Of a stretch of DNA of 64,000 nucleotides, positions 18,752 to 26,538 are shown in pieces. The DNA is taken from contig JANSXH010000016.1 in NCBI GenBank assembly GCA_024743055.1, positions 1 through 64,000 of the forward strand, read 5' to 3'. The stretch comes from Pseudomonadota bacterium. GTDB taxonomy: Bacteria; Pseudomonadota; Alphaproteobacteria; Sneathiellales; Sneathiellaceae. The translations under genes were made by a program, and so were the position numbers. The notes beneath the pieces are model-generated. The model was not told where the DNA came from. It worked only from the letters and a program-made list of their open reading frames with translations, and made no database searches. Numbering within the stretch: the first letter of the stretch is position 1; each line of letters opens with the position of its first letter.

Positions 18752-20185
18752 GTGTCTGAAAAATCAGATTTCGGAACATCCAACATTCATGAATATACCG
18801 TTTCGGAGCTTAGCGGGTCCCTAAAACGAACCGTCGAAGACAGATACGGGCATGTGCGTGTCCGCGCTGAGATATCCGGATTGAAAAGAGCAGCGTCGGG
18901 TCACGTATATCTCGCTCTAAAGGATGACAAAGCCGTTTTGGATGGTGTCATGTGGCGAGGTACCGCACAAAAGCTGAGCTTTAGACCGGAAGACGGTCTG
19001 GAAGTTGTTTGTACTGGAAAATTGACAACTTACCCCGGCAGGTCGAAATATCAGATCGTGATCGAGCGGATGGAACCCGCCGGCGTGGGGGCGCTCATGG
19101 CCCTCCTGGAAGAGCGCAAGAAGAAACTGGCGGCGGAAGGGCTGTTTGATTCCGAACGGAAGAAAGACCTGCCCTATATTCCGAAAGTCATCGGAGTTGT
19201 TACCTCTCCAACCGGTGCCGTCATCCGCGATATCCTCCACCGCCTAAGAGATCGGTTTCCAACACATGTGCTTCTCTGGCCGGTTCTGGTTCAGGGAGAT
19301 ACAGCAGCAGGCCAAGTTTCTAAAGCCATTAAAGGTTTCAATGCTCTCGATCAAAATGGTGATATTCCGCGGCCAGACTTGTTGATCGTTGCCAGAGGAG
19401 GGGGGAGTCTGGAAGATCTTTGGGCCTTTAATGAGGAAGAGGTTGTCAGGGCCGCCGCTGAAAGTGATATTCCGCTGATTTCAGCAGTGGGTCATGAAAC
19501 GGATACGACTCTGATAGATTACGTTTCTGACAGGAGAGCCCCGACGCCGACAGCAGCAGCGGAAATGGCGGTGCCCGTCCGCTCTGAATTGCTGGCCTAT
19601 GTCGATGATATGGAGCGCCGGATAAAAAGAAGCCTGACCAGGTCTCTTTCGGACAAGGCAGAACGCCTGGCTGGCTTAGCCAGAGGCCTTCGCGATCCCA
19701 ATATGCTGATCGCTGAAAAAACTCAACATCTCGATCATCTGGATAGCCGGCTCAGACAATCCATTGGTAACGGCATTTCCCTGAAAGCCCAGCATTACGA
19801 GAATTTAAAGGGCCGGTTGCGCCCGCAACTTCTCGAGCGCAATCTCTTTCAATATAAAGACCGCCTTGAAACACTCGAACAACGAATGACCTCGGCGATC
19901 ACTATTAAACGTGATCGTTCAGCGGACAAGCTTGATGCGACCGCGAGGTTGCTTGAAAGCTTGTCTTTCAAACGGGTTTTAAAGAGGGGGTACAGTATTG
20001 TCTGGGACGAAGATGGAAAGCCGCTTTCTTCTGTGAAGAATGCGACGCCTGGGCGGACCGTTGAGGTCGAATTTGATGATGGCAAGGCGTCAGCGATATT
20101 TGGAACAGGCGAGGCGGCGAAAAAACCAGCGAAGAAAGCTAAGCCCGAAAAACCGTCCTCTGACAAACAGGGGCAGCTCTTATGA
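18752..20185 (+). CDS. xseA: exodeoxyribonuclease VII large subunit
   Basis: Large subunit of exonuclease VII, which degrades single-stranded DNA from both ends. The 477 aa protein has an N-terminal OB-fold (EYTVSELSGSLKRTVEDRYGH and SGHVYLALKD), the catalytic domain with GVVTSPTGAVIRDI, LIVARGGGSLEDLWAFNEE and SAVGHETDTTL, then a long coiled-coil region and a basic tail (KKPAKKAKPEKP). The start is GTG with AAAGGCGA upstream. The stop overlaps the next start by 4 nt (ATGA), so the M23 gene is translationally coupled. The small subunit xseB is not in the window. Confidence 0.95.
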   Translation: MSEKSDFGTSNIHEYTVSELSGSLKRTVEDRYGHVRVRAEISGLKRAASGHVYLALKDDKAVLDGVMWRGTAQKLSFRPEDGLEVVCTGKLTTYPGRSKYQIVIERMEPAGVGALMALLEERKKKLAAEGLFDSERKKDLPYIPKVIGVVTSPTGAVIRDILHRLRDRFPTHVLLWPVLVQGDTAAGQVSKAIKGFNALDQNGDIPRPDLLIVARGGGSLEDLWAFNEEEVVRAAAESDIPLISAVGHETDTTLIDYVSDRRAPTPTAAAEMAVPVRSELLAYVDDMERRIKRSLTRSLSDKAERLAGLARGLRDPNMLIAEKTQHLDHLDSRLRQSIGNGISLKAQHYENLKGRLRPQLLERNLFQYKDRLETLEQRMTSAITIKRDRSADKLDATARLLESLSFKRVLKRGYSIVWDEDGKPLSSVKNATPGRTVEVEFDDGKASAIFGTGEAAKKPAKKAKPEKPSSDKQGQLL

Positions 20186-21030
20186 TCCGTAGTTTGGTTT
20201 TTCTGATTATTTTTCTCTTACCCAATACTGCTTTTGCAAATGAGCTAATTCTCAACGGTAATTTCATTCAAGGTGGCCTTGTTTATGGCAATATCACGCC
20301 AGGTTCGAAAGTCGTCTTTGAAGACAGGAAAGTTCGAGTTTCTGATTCAGGTCGTTTCGTTTTTGGCTTCGGCCGAGATTTTAAGGACAAAGCGGTATTG
20401 AAGGTGACTTACCCTGACGGGCGAGAGGATGTCCGTGAGATTTCCATCGCAAAACGCAAATACAAGACCGAACGTCTCACGGGATTACCCCCTTCAAAAG
20501 TGACGCCAAGCAAGAAGTTTTTAGATCGCATTCGCAAGGAAAATGGGGAAATCGCCAGGATAAGAGCTATCGACTCAGAAGATGAATGGTATTTGTCTGG
20601 ATGGATCTGGCCAGCAGATGGGAGAGTGAGTGGTGTTTATGGAAGTCAGAGGATCCTGAACGATATTCCAAAACGTCCCCATTTCGGTCTTGATGTTGCA
20701 GCTCCTGTTGGAACGGATGTGATTGCATCGACGGACGGCATGGTTCGGATGGTTGAGTCTGATCTCTTTTATACTGGGGGCACCATCATGATTGATCACG
20801 GGCATGGCTTGGTGTCCGTTTATTCCCATCTCAGCAAGCTGAACGTCAGACCGGGCCAGTTCGTCAAGCAGGGCACAAAGATTGGGGAGGTTGGGTCCAC
20901 GGGCAGATCAACGGGACCACATCTTGACTGGCGTATCAACTGGTTTAAAGAACGCCTGGATCCGGAGCTGCTATTAGAACCTCGGGCAAGTCAAAAGAAA
21001 ACCGGCGATCCGAAAAAGACCGCCGGTTAA
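20182..21030 (+). CDS. M23 family (LytM-type) peptidase, periplasmic
   Basis: Secreted peptidoglycan-hydrolase-like protein of 282 aa with signal peptide (cleavage near FAN). An N-terminal beta domain at 20-100 precedes a LytM domain at 140-265. Metal ligands H167 and D171 (PHFGLD) and the catalytic histidine H216 (YSHL) are present. The usual HxH motif near the end reads H247-L-D249, so the last histidine ligand is replaced by aspartate, a variant I have seen as GPHLDWR in proteobacterial members. Translationally coupled to xseA. The end of the gene doubles as one arm of a terminator acting on the opposite strand. Confidence 0.88.
   Translation: MIRSLVFLIIFLLPNTAFANELILNGNFIQGGLVYGNITPGSKVVFEDRKVRVSDSGRFVFGFGRDFKDKAVLKVTYPDGREDVREISIAKRKYKTERLTGLPPSKVTPSKKFLDRIRKENGEIARIRAIDSEDEWYLSGWIWPADGRVSGVYGSQRILNDIPKRPHFGLDVAAPVGTDVIASTDGMVRMVESDLFYTGGTIMIDHGHGLVSVYSHLSKLNVRPGQFVKQGTKIGEVGSTGRSTGPHLDWRINWFKERLDPELLLEPRASQKKTGDPKKTAG
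20993..21028 (-). terminator. Rho-independent terminator for VPLPA-CTERM gene 1
   Basis: Read on the minus strand: 8-bp stem AACCGGCG / CGCCGGTT with a 13-nt loop followed by TTTCTTTT. It lies just beyond the stop of the minus-strand gene 21056-21679 and inside the 3' end of the plus-strand M23 gene. The plus strand side lacks a T tract, so it should act only on the minus strand. Confidence 0.7.
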
Positions 21031-21055
21031 TAATGGTATCTAGAGCTGTGCGGAT

Positions 21056-21679
21056 TTAGGCAGCAGCTTTGCGCCGCCTTCTCCAGCCCAAAAACCCTAT
21101 CAAGGCGAGGCCTGTTCCATACAGAGGAAGTGCGGCTGGTAGTGGGATAGCTGTAACGTCAACTGCAATGCGTTTGATCGTAAAGTTATCATGGTTGCCG
21201 CTGGCACCAATGCCGAAAAGTTCGCCATTCCAGAAGCTGCCAAATTGATAGGTGTTGTTCCCTGGAATATCGATATAGCTGGCTTGCTCAGTCAGTCCTG
21301 AACCCGCATCGAAAAAGAAATCAAAATCATCATTGCTGTCGACCTTGCCGAATGTGATGCTGACAAGCTGAACAGCGGTGTTAAAGGCAAACTGGACCAA
21401 CTCATCCGCATTTTTGCCATCAATCTCCTTGTTCTTCCCATTGCCGTAGGAATACATCCCAATCCCGTTATGATTTGACTGATAAAGCCAATCATAAGAA
21501 TTCTGGGTGGCGGAGCTCCCGGACTGACGCCCGGTCGATACCGTCAGGCCTATCCCGTCCTGATCAAAGTTGTATGTCTTTGCCCAGCCACCATTACCCG
21601 ATAGGTCAAATACTGTTGCCGACAGGGCAGGGGAGGTTGTCAGAAAAAACAACGCCAATACAGCTGAAAAAATTTTCAT
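21056..21679 (-). CDS. VPLPA-CTERM sorting domain protein (paralogue 1)
   Basis: 207 aa exported protein. The start at 21679 gives a proper signal peptide (MKIFSAVLALFFLTTSPALSA) and has AGAGGAAAAG upstream; an in-frame start further upstream at 21748 would add 23 poor residues. The C-terminus has the tripartite exosortase signal: IPLPAALPLYGTGLALIGFL, then an arginine cluster GWRRRRKA. The central domain has no function I know but resembles the neighbour at 21833 (NGIGLTV/DGIGLTV, FGIGAS, a final F-x-IK-x-I-x-V strand). Known biology: such proteins are processed by an exosortase and displayed at the surface or in the biofilm matrix. No exosortase gene lies in the window. Confidence 0.85.
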   Translation of the reverse strand: MKIFSAVLALFFLTTSPALSATVFDLSGNGGWAKTYNFDQDGIGLTVSTGRQSGSSATQNSYDWLYQSNHNGIGMYSYGNGKNKEIDGKNADELVQFAFNTAVQLVSITFGKVDSNDDFDFFFDAGSGLTEQASYIDIPGNNTYQFGSFWNGELFGIGASGNHDNFTIKRIAVDVTAIPLPAALPLYGTGLALIGFLGWRRRRKAAA

Positions 21680-21771
21680 CTTCTTTTCCTCTGGAAATGT
21701 CTTTCCATGAAAAGTACGGCAATATTGGTAATATTTCGTTAAGGTCAAAGGGGCAAACAGGGGTCAACGCA

Positions 21772-21802
21772 TAAAAAAACGGCGACCGTAAGGCCGCCGT
21801 TT
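21772..21802 (-). terminator. Rho-independent terminator for VPLPA-CTERM gene 2
   Basis: Minus-strand reading: AAACGGCG / CGCCGTTT stem enclosing GCCTTACGGT, followed by TTTTTAT. It lies 31 nt beyond the stop of the 21833-22534 gene and in front of the next VPLPA-CTERM gene, so the two paralogues are probably separate transcription units. Confidence 0.8.
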
Positions 21803-21832
21803 CGTGGGTTAGCTATCAGCCCGCGAGGGGGA

Positions 21833-22534
21833 TTAAGCCTGAGCTGCAGCTTTCCGACGTTTCCGCCATCCAACAAAACCCATTACTGCAAGACCTGCGC
21901 CGTAAAGCGGCAGAGCTGCAGGAAGTGGAACGGCTGAAACCGTGATTGACTTGATCAGGAACTCGTCGTTCTTGTCAGAGGCACCAATACCAAATTTGTC
22001 ACCAATCCAGTCATAGATGAAGTTATATGGATTGCCGTCAAGGTTGTTAGCGATCTGCTGATACTCACCGTCTTTTTCAGCGAAGAAGGAGAATTCATCA
22101 TCTGGAGCCGGGACCCAGATTCTGTCGTAATCAACGCACCAACCGTGATAGCGAGCAACGCAGACTTTGATCCGCTTCTTCTCATCGTCAAAATAGCTGA
22201 ACATTACGCTTTCCAGCTTAACGGTCTGGTCAAAGTTGAAATTCACAACGTCGTTGTAATGATTGTTGCCATCAACCAATGGGTCGTCATGACTCCAGTT
22301 TTTGGCACCAACACCTGCACCAAAGCGTGTTACCTTCTCGCTAGAATGCGGATTGCCGCTACCGTGATAGTGTTGTGCTGTTACAGTAAGACCAATTCCA
22401 TTTTCGTGATAATAGAGAGAGTCTGCTCCACTTACATAAGAGCCACCCAGATTAAATGTGGTTGACGCTTGAGCTCCTGCAGCAGCAAAGGCGATAACGC
22501 CCGCTGTGGCGATTGCTGTTAATAATGATTTCAT
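21833..22534 (-). CDS. VPLPA-CTERM sorting domain protein (paralogue 2)
   Basis: 233 aa exported protein with signal peptide (cleavage after AGAQA) and a C-terminal exosortase signal VPLPAALPLYGAGLAVMGFVGW followed by RKRRKAAAQA. Two cysteines (KVCVARYHGWCVDY) may form a disulfide absent from paralogue 1. Shared features with the neighbour are ENGIGLTV near residue 45, FGIGAS and FLIKSITV near the end, which mark a common beta-rich ectodomain. The upstream 600 nt are AT-rich and hold candidate regulatory dyads. Role unknown; surface or matrix protein is an inference from the sorting tag. Confidence 0.87.
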   Translation of the reverse strand: MKSLLTAIATAGVIAFAAAGAQASTTFNLGGSYVSGADSLYYHENGIGLTVTAQHYHGSGNPHSSEKVTRFGAGVGAKNWSHDDPLVDGNNHYNDVVNFNFDQTVKLESVMFSYFDDEKKRIKVCVARYHGWCVDYDRIWVPAPDDEFSFFAEKDGEYQQIANNLDGNPYNFIYDWIGDKFGIGASDKNDEFLIKSITVSAVPLPAALPLYGAGLAVMGFVGWRKRRKAAAQA

Positions 22535-23061
22535 GTTTTACCCCTTTTTGAAAAAGCTGAAATCAACCCCAAATTACGTATAAATACGCCGCTCAATTAG
22601 TTGTATTAAGCATTAGAGAAATAATACTAAATGCTGATGACTCCCGTCAATGTGGCGAAAATGTGGTCAAATGTGGACACAATCGAGTGTTTCTCTCCCC
22701 CAAAGCCGCAGAAATGCTGAAGTTTTTTCTAATACACTCGTTTTAATTGGTTTTTGAGAAGTGAAAGATAGTCGAATTTTATAACAAATTTGTAATAAAT
22801 TGCGTCAAATTTTACCTAATTATGGTTAACAAACATGGTTAATTTTTCGTTAATATGATTAACAAGCAAGAGGGTATGGTTAATATTTTAAGATGTGGCG
22901 AATCAGTGGTGAAAAACTTCGCATAGAATGTGCGAATCTCGTTTAGAACCCTTGAATACAGCGAAGTGCCGTCTAAGGGGCAAATAAACTGCAGCATCAG
23001 AATTTGATAGCAAACAATAGCAAATAATAGGAAAAATGATCTATCTTGAGGTGTGAAGAGA
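22535..23061. other. AT-rich intergenic region upstream of VPLPA-CTERM gene 2
   Basis: More than 500 nt with no convincing ORF on either strand. It is markedly AT-rich compared with flanking genes and holds repeated GGTTAA words around 22823-22875, including a TTAA-N7-TTAA site and a GTTAAT-ATG-ATTAAC dyad. It most likely holds the promoter and control sites of the minus-strand VPLPA-CTERM gene; an unannotated small RNA cannot be excluded. Confidence 0.5.
22839..22863. promoter_or_regulatory. CtrA-like TTAA-N7-TTAA site overlapping a 15-bp dyad
   Basis: TTAA at 22839-22842 and TTAA at 22850-22853 are separated by exactly 7 nt, the full CtrA half-site spacing known from alphaproteobacteria. 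Overlapping it is the dyad GTTAAT-ATG-ATTAAC at 22849-22863. Such words occur by chance more often in AT-rich DNA, so this is a candidate only. It lies about 305 nt upstream of the VPLPA-CTERM gene start. Confidence 0.35.
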
Positions 23062-23123
23062 TAAAAAATGCACGCCCTGTCCGGATTTGTCTAAAATTTA
23101 GAATCTCGAACCAATGGCGTGCA
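23062..23123 (-). terminator. Large-loop Rho-independent terminator after the entericidin-like gene
   Basis: Read on the minus strand, TGCACGCC (from 23123) pairs perfectly with GGCGTGCA (to 23069) and is followed at once by TTTTTTAT. The 39-nt loop contains its own small dyad TCTAAA-x-TTTAGA at 23090-23102. The position about 35 nt past the 23157 stop fits termination of the entericidin-like transcript; the large loop is unusual. Confidence 0.5.
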
Positions 23124-23131
23124 CTCTCGTA

Positions 23132-23147
23132 TTGAGAATATTCTCAA
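23132..23147. other. 16-bp perfect palindrome TTGAGAATATTCTCAA
   Basis: A perfect loop-free palindrome of 16 bp, flanked by a further CTCG / CGAG match offset by two bases. It lies in the 3' untranslated region of the entericidin-like gene, between its stop and the terminator. The lack of a loop makes a protein-binding operator as likely as an RNA hairpin. Confidence 0.45.
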
Positions 23148-23156
23148 CGAGAAGAA

Positions 23157-23324
23157 TTAGTCTGATTTAACTTTTTCACCGGCGTCTTGTACAGACTTGC
23201 CAGCTTTTTCAAGATTTCGACCGGTGTCCTCCTTTACCCCACGCCAGGTATCCCCACAACCGGTGGCGAAAGCAGCAACAGAGAGTAAAAGAACTGAAAC
23301 AATTAAGCGTTGAGGTATTTTCAT
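23157..23324 (-). CDS. entericidin-like small lipoprotein
   Basis: 55 aa protein read directly from the minus strand. The signal peptide MKIPQRLIVSVLLLSVAAFA is followed by the lipobox ATGC with lipidated C23. The mature part is GDTWRGVKEDTGRNLEKAGK and then a short charged, amphipathic stretch ending in KVKSD. This is the pattern of the entericidin A/B (EcnAB) family of small cell-envelope lipoproteins, known as stress-linked toxin/antidote-like lipoproteins in enterobacteria and widespread singly in alphaproteobacteria. No second copy is adjacent, so a toxin/antidote pair is not supported here. Followed by a palindrome and a terminator. Confidence 0.8.
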   Translation of the reverse strand: MKIPQRLIVSVLLLSVAAFATGCGDTWRGVKEDTGRNLEKAGKSVQDAGEKVKSD

Positions 23325-23453
23325 AATCGGCTTCTCTCAATAATCAGTGATCTCAGAGCAAATTATAATGCTTAAGCCAACATTGCAATATTTTCTGATT
23401 CCGCCTTACAAGCGGATTGAATTCAAAACATTCTAGCCATTATTGGTTGCAGT

Positions 23454-24254
23454 TCAGCTTTTCTTTTGACCAAAGCTCGTCAATAAATCCATGAGAGCGG
23501 GGTGGAGCGCAGCACCGCATGAAATAACGTTCCGGTGTTCAACAGACTTCCTGTTGTAGTGCAATGATTGTCCCGACGTTGTTGTCGAAATACCGCCAGC
23601 CTCTTTGAGAATGATATCTGCAGCAGCAATATCCCAGTCACTTTTGGCGGTGAAGGAGAGGGAAGCGTCTACCTGTTGCGACGCAACTTTTACCATTCGG
23701 TAGGCAATGGAGTTTACATGACTGAATGAGGCTCCAGGCGCATCATTGAGCCATCCGTGCCATTCGAAAGCTTTGCGGCTGGTCAAAAAGCGACCATTCT
23801 CAAGGCCCGATTTATCGCTACAGAAAATTCGCTCCCCGTTTAAATATGTACCATCATCAAGTGACGCTTCGTAGAATTCTTCAAGAATGGGGTTGTAGAC
23901 AATTCCAAGAACAGGGCTTCCATCTTCAACTAAAGCAGCACAGACAGTGAATTCTGGTTTTCCCGCGATGAAAGATCGCGTGCCATCAATGGGATCAACG
24001 ACCCAGACCCGGGATTTATCCAACCTGTCCGCGTCATCAACAGTTTCTTCGGATAACCAGCCGTAACCCGGCCGGGCCGCCATAAGGAGATCGCGAAGAT
24101 GAGTGTCGATTGCGATGTCGGCTTCGCTTACTGGATCACCGGGCTTTTTCTCCCAGCTTTTCAGATCACCTTTGAAAAATCGGCGGGCAATTTCTCCCGC
24201 TTCTTGTACCGCCTGCTTTAGCAGGACGTGGTCCTTCTCGAATTGATTTGTCAC
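23454..24254 (-). CDS. cysQ: inositol monophosphatase family protein, CysQ-like 3'(2'),5'-bisphosphate nucleotidase
   Basis: Mg-dependent, lithium-sensitive type phosphatase of 266 aa. Metal-site motifs are present: SEE at 68-70, DPIDGT (D87, D90) and the C-terminal DWDIAAADIILKEAGG. In bacteria, closely similar proteins hydrolyse 3'-phosphoadenosine-5'-phosphate in sulfur metabolism, but inositol-1-phosphate or histidinol-phosphate phosphatases share these motifs. The start is a GTG overlapping the pmbA stop by 4 nt (GTGA), so the two genes are translationally coupled. The gene name is tentative. Confidence 0.8.
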   Translation of the reverse strand: MTNQFEKDHVLLKQAVQEAGEIARRFFKGDLKSWEKKPGDPVSEADIAIDTHLRDLLMAARPGYGWLSEETVDDADRLDKSRVWVVDPIDGTRSFIAGKPEFTVCAALVEDGSPVLGIVYNPILEEFYEASLDDGTYLNGERIFCSDKSGLENGRFLTSRKAFEWHGWLNDAPGASFSHVNSIAYRMVKVASQQVDASLSFTAKSDWDIAAADIILKEAGGISTTTSGQSLHYNRKSVEHRNVISCGAALHPALMDLLTSFGQKKS

Positions 24255-25606
24255 GTGCCAGCAACCATCATTCCCTCAATCCGCAAACTGGGGGCATTTG
24301 TGCTGAACCTGAACTCTAAATCATCTGCAGGAGTAAGATTGAGGAACATATCCTTAAGATTTCCGGCGATTGTCAGCTCGGAAACCGGAAAAGCGATTTC
24401 ACCATCCTCAATCCAGAAACCTGAAGCGCCGCGGCTATAATCCCCGGTTATTCCGTTCACGCCCATACCAATGAGGCTGGCCACGAAAAGTCCGGATTTG
24501 ATATCCTTAATCAGTTCAGGCAAAGAAAGATGACCGGCTTCTAAATAGAGATTTGTCGTCGACGTACCGGGGGGGGAGGCCGTTCCCCTTGAGGCTCGAC
24601 CGTTTGATGTCAGGTCCAGTTGTTTCGCGGACGAGCTGTTTAGGATCCAGCTTTGCAGGATACCGCCTTCAATCAGATTTAGAGGGGCATTAGCGGCACC
24701 TTCGCCGTCGAAAGGCTTAGATCCAGCCCCACGTTTTCGATGGGGGTCATCAACAATGTTAATCCCTTCCGCAAAAACCTGTTTGCCCATCTCGTCTTTC
24801 AGAAAACTGGTCCCCCGGGCAATGGATGCTCCAGAAATCGCTCCAACTAGATGGCCGAGTATGCTCGAAGATACGCGGTCGCTGAAGACCACAGGTGCCT
24901 GAACGCTTTGCATTTTGCGCGAGTTCAGGAGCTTTACAGCCCGTTCGCCGGCGCTTTTCCCAATCTCAAATGGCGCGCGCAAATCTGAGTAAAACCGCCG
25001 GCTGTCGTAGTCATAATCCCGCTCCATGCCGCCGCCTTCACCGGCGATGACTGACGCACTTACAGAATAACTCGAAGAGGAGTAGGCTCCGCGAAATCCA
25101 TCTGATGTCGCCAATGCAATTGAGGAATGGCCGAACGATGCTCCGCCACCTTCTGAGTTTGTAACTCCTGGTACAGCCAGAGCTGCTTCCTCAGCTTCGT
25201 TGGCAATGGTCGTTAGTCTTTCAGAGTCCAGTTCAGTGTCGTCATAGATATCCAGATCCGGAATGTCAGTGGCCAGGAGAGCGGGATCAGCCAGACCGCA
25301 ATACTCGTCTTCTGGCATATTACGGGCCATGGCAACGGCACGATCCACCAGTTCATCGAGAACTTCGGGTTTTGTATCATTTGAAGATACGAAGGCCTGT
25401 TGCTTGCCGATCAGAACTCTTAGGCCAAGATCATGAGCTTCTGATCGCTCTATTTCCTCTGTTTCCCCAAGACGCACGGCAACATTGGTGGATATTCCCT
25501 GAATCCTGACGGCATCCGCAGCCTCCGCGCCTTTTTGGCGGGCGATTTTAAGAAGATCATCCAATATGTTGAGAGAGTTTTGTTCGTTTTTGCTGAAATT
25601 TGGCAT
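24251..25606 (-). CDS. pmbA: metalloprotease-associated protein PmbA/TldE
   Basis: 451 aa subunit of the TldD/TldE proteolytic complex, known from microcin B17 maturation, CcdA degradation and peptide-derived cofactor processing. The N-terminal domain (RIQGISTNVAVRLGETEEIERSEAHDLGLRV) and the C-terminal half with GGMERDYDYDSRR, GASGFWIEDGEIAFPVSELTIAGNLKDM are diagnostic. Like other TldE proteins it lacks HExxxH, so catalysis depends on TldD, encoded separately at 33019-34452 in this window. Coupled to the CysQ-like gene downstream, a common alphaproteobacterial arrangement. Confidence 0.93.
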   Translation of the reverse strand: MPNFSKNEQNSLNILDDLLKIARQKGAEAADAVRIQGISTNVAVRLGETEEIERSEAHDLGLRVLIGKQQAFVSSNDTKPEVLDELVDRAVAMARNMPEDEYCGLADPALLATDIPDLDIYDDTELDSERLTTIANEAEEAALAVPGVTNSEGGGASFGHSSIALATSDGFRGAYSSSSYSVSASVIAGEGGGMERDYDYDSRRFYSDLRAPFEIGKSAGERAVKLLNSRKMQSVQAPVVFSDRVSSSILGHLVGAISGASIARGTSFLKDEMGKQVFAEGINIVDDPHRKRGAGSKPFDGEGAANAPLNLIEGGILQSWILNSSSAKQLDLTSNGRASRGTASPPGTSTTNLYLEAGHLSLPELIKDIKSGLFVASLIGMGVNGITGDYSRGASGFWIEDGEIAFPVSELTIAGNLKDMFLNLTPADDLEFRFSTNAPSLRIEGMMVAGT

Positions 25607-25669
25607 GGATACCTTGAGGAAAAATAACGGTGATGTCCCATAAATAAGGGGGCAGGCCGGAAAAGGGAA

Positions 25670-26440
25670 TTAGAAAAACAAATTTAGGCCCCGAATTCCA
25701 TCCCAAAGGAGTTTCGTCCCTGTTACGAGAACCAGAAAATAGGCGAAGCGATAGAAAATAACCTCAGGTACGAGATTATGCGCCTTGATCCCTAACCAAA
25801 TCCCGACCGGTGCCAGTGGTAAGAGAACAAGAGAGGTTCCCAGATTTTCCACGGAAAACTGGCCGAGCAGACCATAGGGAACGAGCTTGACATAATTGAT
25901 AACAAAAAAGAACCAGACGGAGGTGCCGACAAAAAGGGTTTTATCAATCTTCTGCGGCAACATGTAAAACTGTAATGGTGGACCACCCGCATGGGCGACA
26001 AAGCTTGTGAAACCGGCGATGGATCCCCAGAAGGACCCCTTTGGCAAACTCGGACCTGTTTTATAATCTGGTGGGCGTTTGCGGAAATAATGGTTCAGGG
26101 TAAAGACAATACAAATGACGCCGAGCAAAATCTTGATGACATCCGTACTAAGGTAATTAAACAGAAGATATCCAACGAAAATGCCGAAGACTGCCCCCGG
26201 GATTAGATAGTAAAGATTAAGCCAATCTGCACGCCGCCGATAAGCCAGTAATCCGAAAATATCCATTACGCAGAGGATAGGTAGGATAATCGCCGCAGCC
26301 TGCACTGGGGGGATCGCCAGAGTGATAAGGGGGACACCTAATATTCCCAGGGAACCGGCAAACCCGCCTTTGGAAATTCCAATAATCAGCACGGCAGGAA
26401 TGGCAATCATGTAAAAGAACGGGTCAATAATGAGGGACAT
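25670..26440 (-). CDS. TauE/SafE (TSUP) family membrane transporter
   Basis: 256 aa polytopic inner-membrane protein with about eight hydrophobic segments. The family pattern GISKGGFAGSLGILGVPLITLAIPP at the N-terminal half and its repeat around GSIAGFTSFVAHAGGPPLQFYMLPQ are present. Members export sulfite, sulfoacetate or related organosulfur anions, or are of unknown substrate. With a DMSP lyase 10 kb away a sulfur role is tempting but not shown. It is transcribed ahead of pmbA with a 63-nt gap and divergent from the carbonic anhydrase. Confidence 0.85.
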   Translation of the reverse strand: MSLIIDPFFYMIAIPAVLIIGISKGGFAGSLGILGVPLITLAIPPVQAAAIILPILCVMDIFGLLAYRRRADWLNLYYLIPGAVFGIFVGYLLFNYLSTDVIKILLGVICIVFTLNHYFRKRPPDYKTGPSLPKGSFWGSIAGFTSFVAHAGGPPLQFYMLPQKIDKTLFVGTSVWFFFVINYVKLVPYGLLGQFSVENLGTSLVLLPLAPVGIWLGIKAHNLVPEVIFYRFAYFLVLVTGTKLLWDGIRGLNLFF

Positions 26441-26538
26441 CTATTACTTTCAGACTTTTTTGAGGCGTGCTGCTGTCACCTCAACGCGCTTTGACACAGC
26501 AGGCCAGTTTGGTGGTATAACCGACCCGAACACTATTC

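Noticed and set aside
21000..21028. Plus-strand terminator for xseA-M23
   Set aside because: The T tract exists only on the minus-strand side of the stem, so it serves the opposite gene.
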